DNA of 64,000 nucleotides from Gloeotrichia echinulata CP02 (lineage in GTDB: Bacteria > Cyanobacteriota > Cyanobacteriia > Cyanobacteriales > Nostocaceae): positions 1,178,001 to 1,242,000 of the forward strand of contig CP051187.1 in the NCBI GenBank assembly GCA_038087035.1, written 5' to 3'. This document shows, piece after piece, positions 8,791 through 17,085 of the stretch. Position numbers and translations under genes: made by a program. Below the pieces are notes generated by a model. It did no database searches. It was not told where the DNA came from and was given only the letters and a program-made list of their open reading frames with translations. The first letter of the stretch is position 1; the number at the start of each line of letters is the position of its first letter.

Positions 8791-9183
8791 TCTATACAGC
8801 AAGGAATGCTGTATAACAATCTAGTTGCTCAAAATTCGGGAGTGGATATTGAGCAGATGATCTGTTTAGTACATGAAAAAATTGATGTTTTGGCATTTCA
8901 ACAAGCATGGCAGAGAGTTGTAGAACGACACGCAGTTTTGAGAACTAGCTTTGATTGGGAAAGTGAACGAGAACCTCAGCAATGTGTGCATCAAAACGTC
9001 ATAATTCCCCTGGAAGAGCAAGATTGGTGTGGTTTGTCTGACACAGAACAATCAACTAAATTGCAAGTCTATCTGCAAAGCGATCGCCAACGTGGTTTGG
9101 CGCTAAAAGATGGGACTTGCACCCACATTAGAGGTATCCGATATTTTTTAACGTACTCTTTTCAGCCGTCGGAGCGCACGTAA
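8791..9183 (+). pseudogene. Relic of a nonribosomal peptide synthetase condensation domain
   Basis: The frame reads SIQQGMLYNNLVAQNSG and then QAWQRVVERHAVLRTSF, which are the first conserved motifs of an NRPS condensation domain (usual forms LSPMQQGMLYH and RHxxLRTxF). An in-frame stop precedes it directly, the catalytic HHxxxDG motif is absent and the frame leaves the family after about residue 100. Nothing else of an NRPS remains nearby. It is a dead fragment of a larger synthetase gene, flanked by tandem repeats on the left. Confidence 0.8.
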
Positions 9184-9285
9184 TGCCCTCTGGTCGCGAG
9201 CCGCGTTCCTATTTCCGCCACTTTGCTAAGGTTTATTATAATCCAAGGTCAAGCAGACGCCTAGACTGAATATAGAGGAGCAACC

Positions 9286-9609
9286 ATGACTAAACCAATT
9301 CCTGAGAAGTTTGACAACCAGCAATCAGAATCTGAGGAACCAGAAAAGTTCTTTCCAGCTCAACATCTGAAAATTTTCCAAACCAGTGAGACAGAGCAGC
9401 TTTTGATTTGCGAATGTCGCAACTGCTCGACTCCATTATCCCTCGAAGTGGTCTTGACTACACCACAAAACTCCAAACCTCGACTAAAAGGTAAAGGAGA
9501 CACCAAACCAGAGGATCAACTCCAATGTCCTAACTGTGGACGAGTTCCTATTTATCTAGAGGGCTGTGTGGTGCGATCGGTCTCCCAATTACCTACTTCA
9601 CCCTGGTAA
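9286..9609 (+). CDS. Small protein with two Cys pairs, function unknown
   Basis: 107 residues. Two CxxC pairs, CRNC around residue 46 and CPNC around residue 84, suggest one zinc ribbon split by a Lys/Gly-rich loop. The first 25 residues are acidic and probably disordered. A Shine-Dalgarno-like GAGGAG lies about 6 nt before the ATG. I do not recognise a named family, and the neighbours (an NRPS relic and a MITE) do not suggest a function. Confidence 0.6.
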   Translation: MTKPIPEKFDNQQSESEEPEKFFPAQHLKIFQTSETEQLLICECRNCSTPLSLEVVLTTPQNSKPRLKGKGDTKPEDQLQCPNCGRVPIYLEGCVVRSVSQLPTSPW

Positions 9610-9668
9610 TAAGGAGGTTATCTATTGGGGATTTCTACATTCTATAACTACGAAGTAGAACCCCGATC

Positions 9669-9776
9669 CAATACTACGTAGGATTTTGCAGGGGAAGCAG
9701 GGGAAGTCAAAATTCCTGCTTCCATTTCTCCCCCTGCTTGTCTCAACTAAGAAATTCCAAAACCTACGCAGTATTG
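9669..9776. mobile_element. MITE-like element, family A copy 2
   Basis: A 108-bp element with ends CAATACTACGTAGG and CCTACGCAGTATTG. It is inverted relative to 4336-4464 and shorter by loss of interior CCCCTGC units. It is flanked by perfect 10-bp direct repeats AACCCCGATC (9659-9668 and 9777-9786), good evidence for a transposition-type target duplication. Confidence 0.82.
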
Positions 9777-9847
9777 AACCCCGATCTCACAAAATCGCGT
9801 TGCTCCCGTTCCAACCCTAGTCCATTCCCGTAATTTGTCGTGTATTC

Positions 9848-10897
9848 TTATAACTGATTGAGGCGCTTAGGTGTGATGGCTTCTAATAATTGCGGCGAGG
9901 GTGTAGTCTCCCTGATATCTATCTTGCGGGGGATTATTTTCTCTTGTAAATAGAAGTCAGCTACACGCTGTTGTTCAGCAATAATGGAAGGGGTCAGTTT
10001 TCTTAATCGGCGAATAGTTCGACGTGAAACTGTTTCCAAAACTGATACATCTAATTTCAACTCAGGAGCAAAAGCTTTAGCAACTTCCACTGGATTCTTG
10101 TCAGCCCATTCACCTATCTTGTCGGCTTCTTCTAAAAACACGCGCACCAATTCGGGATTTTGGGTAACAAATTGTCGCCTACCAAGATAAAATCCGCCAA
10201 GGGTGTTAATTCCCGCAGCATTTCTCAGATTACGAATGGGGATAGTTCTTTCCACAAGGGCTAAAAAGGGATCGCCACCTACCCAAACTTCAACCTTATT
10301 TTGAATAAAGGCGTCGCGGGCTTCCGATGGAGTCAAACCAACAACTTGAACATCAGTGATTTTTAACCCCACCTCTCTCAAGGCTTTTGCTAGTAAATAG
10401 TGAGCATTCGACCCTCTTTGAAAGGCAACTTTTTTACCCTTAATATCTACTAACCGCTTAATCGGAGAATCGGCTCTGACAATAATACCTTGGTTGAGTC
10501 CTTTACTAGGTCTGCGTCCAGCAATATAAATAACTTCTGTAATACCTGCAGCTTGGGAAAAAATTGGTGGTGTTTCACCGACAGTACCGATATCAATTTT
10601 ACCTGCATTCATCGCTTCTATCAGTTGGGGACCGGCGGGAAATGGCCCTACCCAATTTACAGTTACTCCCAAGGCTTTGAAACGTGGCTCGACAACTTTT
10701 TTAACTTTGACAATATCCCCAGAAGTTTGATAAGCCAAATTGATGACTTTAGAGGTAAATCCGGGTTTGGTTTGGGCTTGGGTGCTTTGTACAAGACTAC
10801 CCACCAAGGGAGTTGAGAGCGCAAACAATCCCAATACTGCATATTGCACAATCCGTTTTAAAGCTGTGCGGCGTTGGGGAAGGAATGGTATTTTCAT
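9848..10897 (-). CDS. ssuA: Sulfonate ABC transporter periplasmic binding protein, paralogue 1
   Basis: 349 residues of the SsuA/NMT1-like family that captures aliphatic sulfonates or taurine for an SsuBC importer. The N-terminus RRTALKRIVQYAVLGLFAL, then alanine-rich to QAQ, is an export signal. The mature part has the family motifs INLAYQTSGD, FPAGPQLIEAMNAGKIDIG and the solute-loop phrase KGKKVAFQRGSNAHYLL. It shares most of its sequence with the adjacent paralogue at 11092-12132. The only recognisable SsuBC genes in the window are 13 kb away at 22937-24736. Confidence 0.9.
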   Translation of the reverse strand: MKIPFLPQRRTALKRIVQYAVLGLFALSTPLVGSLVQSTQAQTKPGFTSKVINLAYQTSGDIVKVKKVVEPRFKALGVTVNWVGPFPAGPQLIEAMNAGKIDIGTVGETPPIFSQAAGITEVIYIAGRRPSKGLNQGIIVRADSPIKRLVDIKGKKVAFQRGSNAHYLLAKALREVGLKITDVQVVGLTPSEARDAFIQNKVEVWVGGDPFLALVERTIPIRNLRNAAGINTLGGFYLGRRQFVTQNPELVRVFLEEADKIGEWADKNPVEVAKAFAPELKLDVSVLETVSRRTIRRLRKLTPSIIAEQQRVADFYLQEKIIPRKIDIRETTPSPQLLEAITPKRLNQL

Positions 10898-10919
10898 GGT
10901 TGCAATATTTCTCTTAGTT

Positions 10920-11058
10920 TACAGGGATTTTCAGGTAAATAGACCACGTGGTAGGGGCGTAAGGCCTTGCGCCCCCTCGTAAATAGACCACATGGTAAGG
11001 GCGCAAGGCCTTGCGCCCCTACAGGGATATGTGGTTTAAAGAAATGAAAATTGCTGTA
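10920..11058. mobile_element. MITE-like element, family B copy 1
   Basis: A 139-bp element between the two tandem ssuA genes with ends TACAGGGATTTTCA and TGAAAATTGCTGTA. The interior duplicates GTAAATAGACCACxTGG plus the GGGGCGCAAGGCC palindrome. A related 95-bp copy lies at 57956-58050. Confidence 0.75.
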
Positions 11059-11091
11059 ACCGTCAGCCAATTTCCACAAATCTCTATCAGA

Positions 11092-12132
11092 CTAGAATTG
11101 AGTTAGACGCTTAGGTGTGATGGCGTCAAGTTGTTGAGGAGTGAGCAAAAACTCCTTGATATCAAGTTTGCGGGGAATAAGTTTTGCTTGATAATACTCA
11201 TCCGCAACGCGCTGTTGTTCTCTGAGAATAGAAGGTGTCAGTTTTCTTAATCGACGAATGTTTCGACGTGCCACAATTTCTAAAAGAGGTACGTCCAGTT
11301 TCAACTCAGGAGCCAGAATTTTGGCGACTTCAGTTGGGTTTTTGTCAGCCCATTCACCTGTTTTATCAGCTTCCTCTAAAAACACGCGCACCACTTCTGG
11401 ATTTTTTTCGGCAAATTCACGCCTGGCTAGATAAAATCCCCCTTGGGTAGAAATTCCGGCTGAATCTCTCAAGGTACGGGCACCAGCATTTCTTTGTACA
11501 AAAGCCAAGTTGGGGTCCCAAACCGCCCAAGCATCAATTTTTTTCTGAAGAAATGCGTCGCGGGCTTCTGCTGGGGTCAAACTCACAGGTTGAATATCAC
11601 TAATTTTCAACCCTACTTCTTTCAAGGCTCTGAGTACTAAATAATTTGCCGAAGAACCTCTTTGAAAAACAACTTTCTTGCCTTTAAGATCTGCTACCCG
11701 CTTAATGGGAGAATCTTTCTGAACTATGATAGCTTGCCCGTCACCCTTGTTAGGTTTTCGACCTGCAATATAGACGAGTTGTGCGCCTGCAGCTTGAGCA
11801 AAGACTGGTGGTGATTCACCCACGCTACCAATATCAACCCTACCTGCATTCATCGCTTCTAATAATTGTGGACCTGCGGGAAATGGTACCCAATTGACAG
11901 TAATCCCCAAGGACTTGAGACGGGCGTCTGTATTTCCTCTGATCTTCACTAGATCACCAGAGGTTTGATAAGCCAAGTTGATTACTTTTGTGTTGATTCC
12001 GGCTCTTTGTGCTTGGGTACTTTGCAAGAAACCACCCACCAAGGGCGTTGATATTGCAAATAATCCCAGCACTGAAAATTGCACAATCCGCTTTAAAGCT
12101 GTGCGGCGTTGTGGTAGGAATGGTATTTTCAT
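11092..12132 (-). CDS. ssuA: Sulfonate ABC transporter periplasmic binding protein, paralogue 2
   Basis: 346 residues, a tandem duplicate of the 9848-10897 gene, sharing the identical opening MKIPFLPQRRTALKRIVQ and most core motifs (FPAGPQLLEAMNAGRVDIG, KGKKVVFQRGSSANYLV). Differences cluster in the solute-facing parts: this copy has AWAVWDPNLAFVQ where the other has VWVGGDPFLALVE, so the two may prefer different sulfonates. Exported by an N-terminal signal ending near QAQ. Together with the third copy at 13706 it gives the cell at least three binding proteins for one importer. Confidence 0.9.
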   Translation of the reverse strand: MKIPFLPQRRTALKRIVQFSVLGLFAISTPLVGGFLQSTQAQRAGINTKVINLAYQTSGDLVKIRGNTDARLKSLGITVNWVPFPAGPQLLEAMNAGRVDIGSVGESPPVFAQAAGAQLVYIAGRKPNKGDGQAIIVQKDSPIKRVADLKGKKVVFQRGSSANYLVLRALKEVGLKISDIQPVSLTPAEARDAFLQKKIDAWAVWDPNLAFVQRNAGARTLRDSAGISTQGGFYLARREFAEKNPEVVRVFLEEADKTGEWADKNPTEVAKILAPELKLDVPLLEIVARRNIRRLRKLTPSILREQQRVADEYYQAKLIPRKLDIKEFLLTPQQLDAITPKRLTQF

Positions 12133-12690
12133 ACCTATGATTGTTCTCCTAGTTTCAGAGTTAAAGTTTTTAGGCTGGCTTCCAATGCGAAAGCACGATG
12201 CTTGGTAGTTTTTTTGTCAAACACTTAGATGCTTGAACAAAATACAGACGCGGATATGATATTAGAGGTAGCCCCAAATTATTTGCACCTGATTAATCAG
12301 CGTAAATCGCCATCTCAAAAATGACTTATATCCTACCTACTGCCCAATCATTTGCTCGTCTAGAATACCCTGCCATGATTATTACTAGACGACTTTAGGT
12401 AGTGCGATTACCTGTTGATTTCATTGCAATACTATTGTAGCAATTTCCGTGAATAAATAAAGTATTTTGTTTAACTATTTATATGCTTTTTTTAATAATC
12501 ACTCCTTTAATTTGTCGCGTCATAAAATAATACAAATGCTGCACTTTAAATATATAACACTGACACACACGAAGAAGTTGTCCCAATTCTTTAAAAATGC
12601 GACATATGGGTATTATCACAACATTGTTGTGCCGTTATGAATAACTTATGTGTCGCAAAAATAATGTTAATTGGTATTAACATTAAGAAA
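12133..12690. other. Intergenic region upstream of ssuA paralogue 2
   Basis: AT-rich, no supported gene. It should carry the promoter of the tandem ssuA pair at its left edge. No classic operator was recognised. Confidence 0.55.
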
Positions 12691-12715
12691 ATAGAGTGGA
12701 TTTTACCCACTCTAT
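12691..12715 (-). terminator. Terminator after the TauD-like dioxygenase gene
   Basis: ATAGAGTGG and CCACTCTAT form a perfect 9-bp stem with a 7-nt loop. On the minus strand it is followed by TTTTCTT. It sits about 40 nt past the stop codon. Confidence 0.7.
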
Positions 12716-12756
12716 AGTTAAGCAAGTAGAGACGGAAAACTGAAAATTTAGTAATT

Positions 12757-13620
12757 CTAAAAAGGACGACTACCAGCAAGGCTAACCCGCTTCAGAACCC
12801 GTCGCTCATTTGGATCAAAAGCTTCACGGTAGTGCAAGGTAGCTTGATTATCCCAATAAACAATATCGCCTACAGACCATTTGTGTTGATAGTAGAATTG
12901 GTGCTGAGTCAGATGCTGACGCAATTGTTCAATCAATGCTGCGCCTGTTTCTGGTTCTAAACCGACAATTTCGACTTCTGTAGCAGCATCCAAATATAGA
13001 TGTTTTTTGCCAGTTTCAGGGTGAGTCCGAACTAGAGGATGGGGAAAGACAGGACTAATTAAGGGAATAGTTTTGTCTAAACGGTACAGAGAACGAGGCT
13101 GGCTGCGGTCTTGCAAAAATGGGTTGTAGGTAATCAATTGCAAGTCAGCAATTCGTTCTTTGGTGGCTTCATCTAAAGCCTCATAAGCCAAATTGGTATT
13201 TAACCAATAAGTATTTCCGCCAACAGAAGGTATTTCTAATGCGTAGAGAAGGGAACCACTAGAAGGGCGCGGAGTCCATTTATGGTCAGAATGAAAAGTT
13301 AATTCTCCAGTACCAGTATAGCCACCATCAACATTGGAAATAGGAATCACGACCGGAGTTTCTCCTGGTTTAGAAGCTAGCACCGGAGTTTCATCAGATG
13401 GTACAAATAGGTCGCCAAAGTACAAAGAAAAATTGAAAAGTTGATCATCAAATAACTTTTGTTCTTTGAAAATCAAAATGTGGCGATCGCGCAAAGTTTG
13501 CTTCAGTTGTAATATTACCTCTGGTGGCACAGCTTGACTAGCATCAAGTCCAGTAACTACGGCTCCCAAAGGTGCATCCAGGGGAGTGATTTTAAATTCT
13601 GTCAAAGTTAAGGTAGGCAT
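12757..13620 (-). CDS. Alpha-ketoglutarate-dependent dioxygenase of the TauD/AtsK family
   Basis: 287 residues. The family uses Fe(II), oxygen and 2-oxoglutarate to hydroxylate the carbon next to a sulfonate or sulfate ester, releasing sulfite or sulfate. The iron ligands are visible: H110 and D112 in TFHSDHKW and H263 in NQATLHYREAF. The 2-oxoglutarate-binding arginine lies in ERRVLKRVSL. It starts at the ATG at 13620 and lies between ssuA paralogues, so taurine, another sulfonate or an alkyl sulfate is the likely substrate. TauD and AtsK cannot be told apart by eye. Confidence 0.9.
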   Translation of the reverse strand: MPTLTLTEFKITPLDAPLGAVVTGLDASQAVPPEVILQLKQTLRDRHILIFKEQKLFDDQLFNFSLYFGDLFVPSDETPVLASKPGETPVVIPISNVDGGYTGTGELTFHSDHKWTPRPSSGSLLYALEIPSVGGNTYWLNTNLAYEALDEATKERIADLQLITYNPFLQDRSQPRSLYRLDKTIPLISPVFPHPLVRTHPETGKKHLYLDAATEVEIVGLEPETGAALIEQLRQHLTQHQFYYQHKWSVGDIVYWDNQATLHYREAFDPNERRVLKRVSLAGSRPF

Positions 13621-13705
13621 AATTTCTCCCGGTTTTGATTGGTAAATTTTTCCTGGATATTCATAGTCGTAAGCTAGTGTTTTTTAAGCACGAGCTTACT
13701 ACAGA

Positions 13706-14821
13706 CTATGGTTTCTTGTCTAGCACTTCTTTGGGAGTAATCTTGGCGTACTCTTCAGGTGTCAAAAACCCAACTTTAACATCCACTTTTTTGGGTATTA
13801 GACCAAGACTGAACCATTTGTCTGCAACTTCTTGTTGCTTGGTGATGGTTTTTTCTGTAATTGGTAACAGCCCATAATCGTACTTGCTATGCAATTTTTC
13901 TAGGGTGGGTGGGTCAAGTTGAGTTACAGGTGCGAGTATTTGTGCTACTTCTTGAGGATGCTCTTTAGTCCAGATTTCTGCTTTTTCTAGTTCCTCTAGA
14001 AAGATTTTAATCACTTCAGGATTTGACTGATAAAACTGGCGTGAGGTTGAGTAAAAATTGCCAGTATCTCGCAATTTACCCCCATCTAGTAAAACACGAC
14101 CAATTTTTTTCTGTTCAGCCCTAGTCACGAATGGGTCCCAAATAAACCAGCCATCAACCTTACCCTGACTAAACGCCACATTCGCATCTGGTGGAGGGAG
14201 GAAAATTGACTGTACATCTGTAAGTTTTAGCCCCGCATTTTCCAATGCTTTCACCAAAAGGTAGTGACCGATAGATGCTTTTTGGAAAGCAATTTTTTTA
14301 CCTTTCAAGTCAGCAATACTTTTAACCGGAGAGTTAACCGGAACTAAAAGTGAGATGGCTTTACCACTAGGGGTTGTAGTAGCTAGATATACAAGATCTG
14401 CCCCGGCTGCTTGTGAAAAGATAGGAGGTGATTCTGCTGTGGATGCAATGTCAAGTCCGCCTGCATTTAGGGCTTCTAGTTGTTGTGGTCCAGCAGCAAA
14501 TTCAGGCCATTCTACTTTAAAACCCAGCGGTTCCAATCTTTTTTCTAAATCACCCTTTTTTTCTAGAATTGCTAGAGCAGAGAGTTGTTTAGAACGCACA
14601 ATACGCACTACTTTCTTGTCAGTTGTTGTCGTGTTTGGCGTTTTGGTGCTATCAGGTGTGGCTACTTGCTGTCCTGGTGTATTCGTTGCTGTACTGCAAC
14701 CAAACAGAGTAGTTGATAATACTAGAGAATAGCCCAAAGCAAACAAAACAGAACGACGAGTTTTTCGCTGACGATTCCAGGATTCAAAGTTTACTTTCAA
14801 ATCTAGCATTGGTTGGCTCAC
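13706..14821 (-). CDS. SsuA-type sulfonate-binding lipoprotein, paralogue 3
   Basis: 371 residues. The N-terminus holds basic residues, a hydrophobic segment and the lipobox LFGC, giving a lipid-anchored C42, then a Thr-rich linker. The domain follows SsuA: FAAGPQQLEALNAGGLDIAS, KGKKIAFQKASIGHYLL and GWFIWDPFVTRAEQK. It is clearly more divergent than the tandem pair at 9848-12132 and has a different anchor. It is separated by 85 nt from the dioxygenase gene on the same strand, so the two are probably cotranscribed, binding protein first. Confidence 0.88.
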   Translation of the reverse strand: MSQPMLDLKVNFESWNRQRKTRRSVLFALGYSLVLSTTLFGCSTATNTPGQQVATPDSTKTPNTTTTDKKVVRIVRSKQLSALAILEKKGDLEKRLEPLGFKVEWPEFAAGPQQLEALNAGGLDIASTAESPPIFSQAAGADLVYLATTTPSGKAISLLVPVNSPVKSIADLKGKKIAFQKASIGHYLLVKALENAGLKLTDVQSIFLPPPDANVAFSQGKVDGWFIWDPFVTRAEQKKIGRVLLDGGKLRDTGNFYSTSRQFYQSNPEVIKIFLEELEKAEIWTKEHPQEVAQILAPVTQLDPPTLEKLHSKYDYGLLPITEKTITKQQEVADKWFSLGLIPKKVDVKVGFLTPEEYAKITPKEVLDKKP

Positions 14822-15206
14822 TTCTTCCCATAGGGATGCTTAGAACAATTAGGAGTGCGGGATATCCAGTTTACTGCATCTGTTTTTTGACAGTTATTAC
14901 TGGTAGAATTCGCCTGATAATGCGTCGGATGTTTGTGTGTGAGTCTTGAAGGGAATACTTCTAAAATTGATAGTAGTTTATGCCTTGATTTGTTTCGGTA
15001 TTTCACTACATCTAGTAAAGATTTTAACATTAAATATCAAAAATAACAATCTTGTTTATGTTGATTTAATATCATATTTTTTATTTGTAAAAAGTCCTTA
15101 GTAAGGGTTTATAGAATAATACGTAGTTAGGGCTATACCCAGCAAATTATTTTTATTGTTGAAAAATCCATTTTTTATTTTTTTGTAATATCTAATTATA
15201 AGAAAT

Positions 15207-15227
15207 AGGGTGGAGTTAAACCACCCT
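15207..15227. terminator. Short GGTGG/CCACC hairpin
   Basis: AGGGTGG, a 7-nt spacer, CCACCCT. It is one of several unlike-in-sequence but alike-in-form hairpins at gene ends in this region (12691, 15419, 16313, 16508, 23804). Confidence 0.45.
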
Positions 15228-15257
15228 AACTGATTCGAGGAACTGAAACTTCACTCC

Positions 15258-15382
15258 AGGACTTACGCAACTCGAACATTCCTAGGGTGCGTCAGATTTG
15301 AATTGTTAATGAGAATCGAACATATTTTTGGCATATGACGCATCCTACAAGATAGGTTGAGGGTGACACCTGCGTAAGTCCT
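15258..15382. mobile_element. MITE-like element, family C copy 1
   Basis: 125 bp with perfect 12-bp inverted ends AGGACTTACGCA and TGCGTAAGTCCT. The interior contains GGGTGCGTCAGAT and TATGACGCATCCTA, a nested imperfect inverted repeat. A diverged copy lies at 19280-19396, and isolated ends occur near 8572, 45364 and 62604. Confidence 0.78.
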
Positions 15383-15418
15383 GAACTCCTTAGCAAGGAA
15401 AAATTATGAAGGAATAGA

Positions 15419-15436
15419 AGTGGGTTAAAACCCACT
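15419..15436 (-). terminator. Hairpin after the 15465 methyltransferase gene
   Basis: AGTGGGTT and AACCCACT form a perfect 8-bp stem about 30 nt past the stop codon. On the minus strand only a short T-run follows, so terminator activity is plausible but not certain. Confidence 0.5.
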
Positions 15437-15464
15437 CCAATTAGTTTAAGTGGGACAGTAAAAT

Positions 15465-16280
15465 TTAATGTTTCCAAGCAACTAAAATTGTTGCTGTGAT
15501 TTCTTCGGTGAAATGTCCTGAAGGCTCTACCGCCAAAAGTGCTTCCTTGAGATCTGCCTCAAATTGTGGCGCATTATCACCATAAAAAATCTTGAGAGAA
15601 AAAGCTGTGGTGTAGAGATAGCCAAGATAGCTAGAAACTGTCCAAGATTTCTCAAACGGGACTTCATATACTTCTTGACGAGCAAAGGCTGAATTGGCAA
15701 TTAACACATGATGGGGGGGATCGAGTTCAGTTGTCCGAAAGCCTTGTCCTCTTTGTCCGGTGCGTCGTTTTTCACCTAACCATTTTTTCACTACTCCTAG
15801 GGCTGCTTGTTTCCAGGATAGAGAGCTATTCCAAGGGCTTTCATTAATACCAAGTAGAGCTAACGCACCATCATCAGAAAGCAATTTATAAAGCTTTTCA
15901 AGTACCAGTTCGCGTTCCATCCAGTGAAAAGCTCTACCAATCGTAGCTAGTTTAAATATCCCTAAACTAGGATTAATCAGTTCGGCTCCTTGCTCTAACC
16001 AAGTAATATTATTTGCCCCTACCGATGCTGCTTGTCTTTGTGCTTCTTGCAGCATATCTGGGTCAGGATCAATGGCGACTACATCCTCAAATTTTGTTCG
16101 CAGAGGAATTGCTATTAATCCAGGACCAGTACCTAAGTCAAGGAGTCTTCCTTCACCATTCAGATTAAATATTTCAGTTAGTTTATTGAATAGTTGAGGT
16201 GGGTACTTGGTTCTGTATTGAGCGTAGAGTTCAGCTGCACCCTCAAATAATGTTGGATCATAGCTAGGAAGTGTTTTCAT
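15465..16280 (-). CDS. Class I SAM-dependent methyltransferase
   Basis: 271 residues. Motif I is LLDLGTGPGLIAIPL near residue 46, followed by the acidic loop VVAIDPDPDML; the N-terminal part FEGAAELYAQYRTKYPP is common in methyltransferase-type 11 proteins. The substrate cannot be read from sequence. It lies among sulfonate genes on the same strand as the AprAB-like pair upstream, 485 nt away, but hairpins and repeats between them argue against one transcript. The ATG at 16280 is the only good start. Confidence 0.85.
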   Translation of the reverse strand: MKTLPSYDPTLFEGAAELYAQYRTKYPPQLFNKLTEIFNLNGEGRLLDLGTGPGLIAIPLRTKFEDVVAIDPDPDMLQEAQRQAASVGANNITWLEQGAELINPSLGIFKLATIGRAFHWMERELVLEKLYKLLSDDGALALLGINESPWNSSLSWKQAALGVVKKWLGEKRRTGQRGQGFRTTELDPPHHVLIANSAFARQEVYEVPFEKSWTVSSYLGYLYTTAFSLKIFYGDNAPQFEADLKEALLAVEPSGHFTEEITATILVAWKH

Positions 16281-16764
16281 ATTTCAGGTTTTCTCTTGAT
16301 TTAGGTAAGTAAGGTGGACATTAAGTCCACCCTACGAATCAGCGAGTAGACAGCTTGAAAAATTTAGGAGTGAGGAGTGAGGAAAATTTTTTCTAGTCCC
16401 CCAATTCCCCTATGTCAATATAGTCTTTTGGTTTTGTAATATCTACCACCATAACCAAAACTATCCTTAGTATTGTTTGGACTGTAAAGAATCAATTAAT
16501 TCAGAAACTAGAGTGAGCAAAGCCCACTCTAGAAATTAAAAGAGGAAATGGAACATGAAAAAGGGAACGCTGCCAATTGTTCTAAATATAGGGTTTACTA
16601 TTGGGTATGTCCGTGTTCATCGCGACATGTAGTGTGTATTTTGAGTTACTTCTTGGGGATTGGGGAAGGTGGGTCCTCTAGGTTGGAAACGAGGCAAATC
16701 TCCCCCAAACCCTTACCAATGACAAATGACAAATGACAAATGACAAATGACAAATGTTCTATAC
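16281..16764. other. Spacer with hairpins and tandem repeats
   Basis: No supported gene. It holds hairpins at 16313-16331 (GGTGGAC/GTCCACC) and 16508-16532 (CTAGAGTG/CACTCTAG), then an ATGACAA tandem tract at about 16716-16754 that abuts the ferredoxin stop. The 62-residue open frame at 16548 runs through repeats and is not believed. Confidence 0.6.
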
Positions 16765-17085
16765 CTACTTGATAATTTTGTAGGTTTGATCTGTTTTGGC
16801 TGTGGGTGTACGTTTACGCCCCCAGCCGATGTTTTCGCGATAACTACCTAGCAGACCTGTTTGGGCTAATTCTGCTTCGTTGACTATGGTCTGTAGATCA
16901 GTTTCTGGTGCTACATAAAGGGCGTCAACTGGGCAATATAATTCGCACATGAAACAGGTTTGGCAATCACTTTGTCGGGCAATGGTTGGTGGGGCATCAG
17001 GTACAATATCAAAAACATTCGTTGGGCAAACGCTGACGCAGATATTGCACGTAATGCACCGCGATTCGCTGACCAACTCAATCAC
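16765..17085 (-). CDS. Two-[4Fe-4S] ferredoxin, AprB-like partner
   Basis: 106 residues with two clusters: CITCNICVSVCP near residues 9-20 and CQTCFMCELYCP near residues 40-51, each C-x2-C-x2-C-x3-C-P. The C-terminal half is basic and unlike bacterial 2[4Fe-4S] ferredoxins. Its start codon overlaps the stop of the upstream flavoprotein gene by 4 nt (17082-17085), which implies translational coupling and a complex, as in adenylylsulfate reductase (AprA-AprB). It should pass electrons to or from the flavoprotein. Confidence 0.88.
   Translation of the reverse strand: MIELVSESRCITCNICVSVCPTNVFDIVPDAPPTIARQSDCQTCFMCELYCPVDALYVAPETDLQTIVNEAELAQTGLLGSYRENIGWGRKRTPTAKTDQTYKIIK

Larger units (their letters stand above)
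14822..15464. other. Spacer holding hairpins and a MITE-like element
   Basis: No gene. AT-rich DNA at 15030-15200 should include the promoter of the 13706-14821 gene. Two short hairpins (15207-15227 and 15419-15436) flank the MITE-like element at 15258-15382. Confidence 0.6.

Noticed and set aside
10490..10816. 108-codon plus-strand frame inside ssuA paralogue 1
   Set aside because: A shadow of a well-supported minus-strand gene.
16548..16736. 62-codon plus-strand frame
   Set aside because: It runs through tandem repeats and has no recognisable domain.
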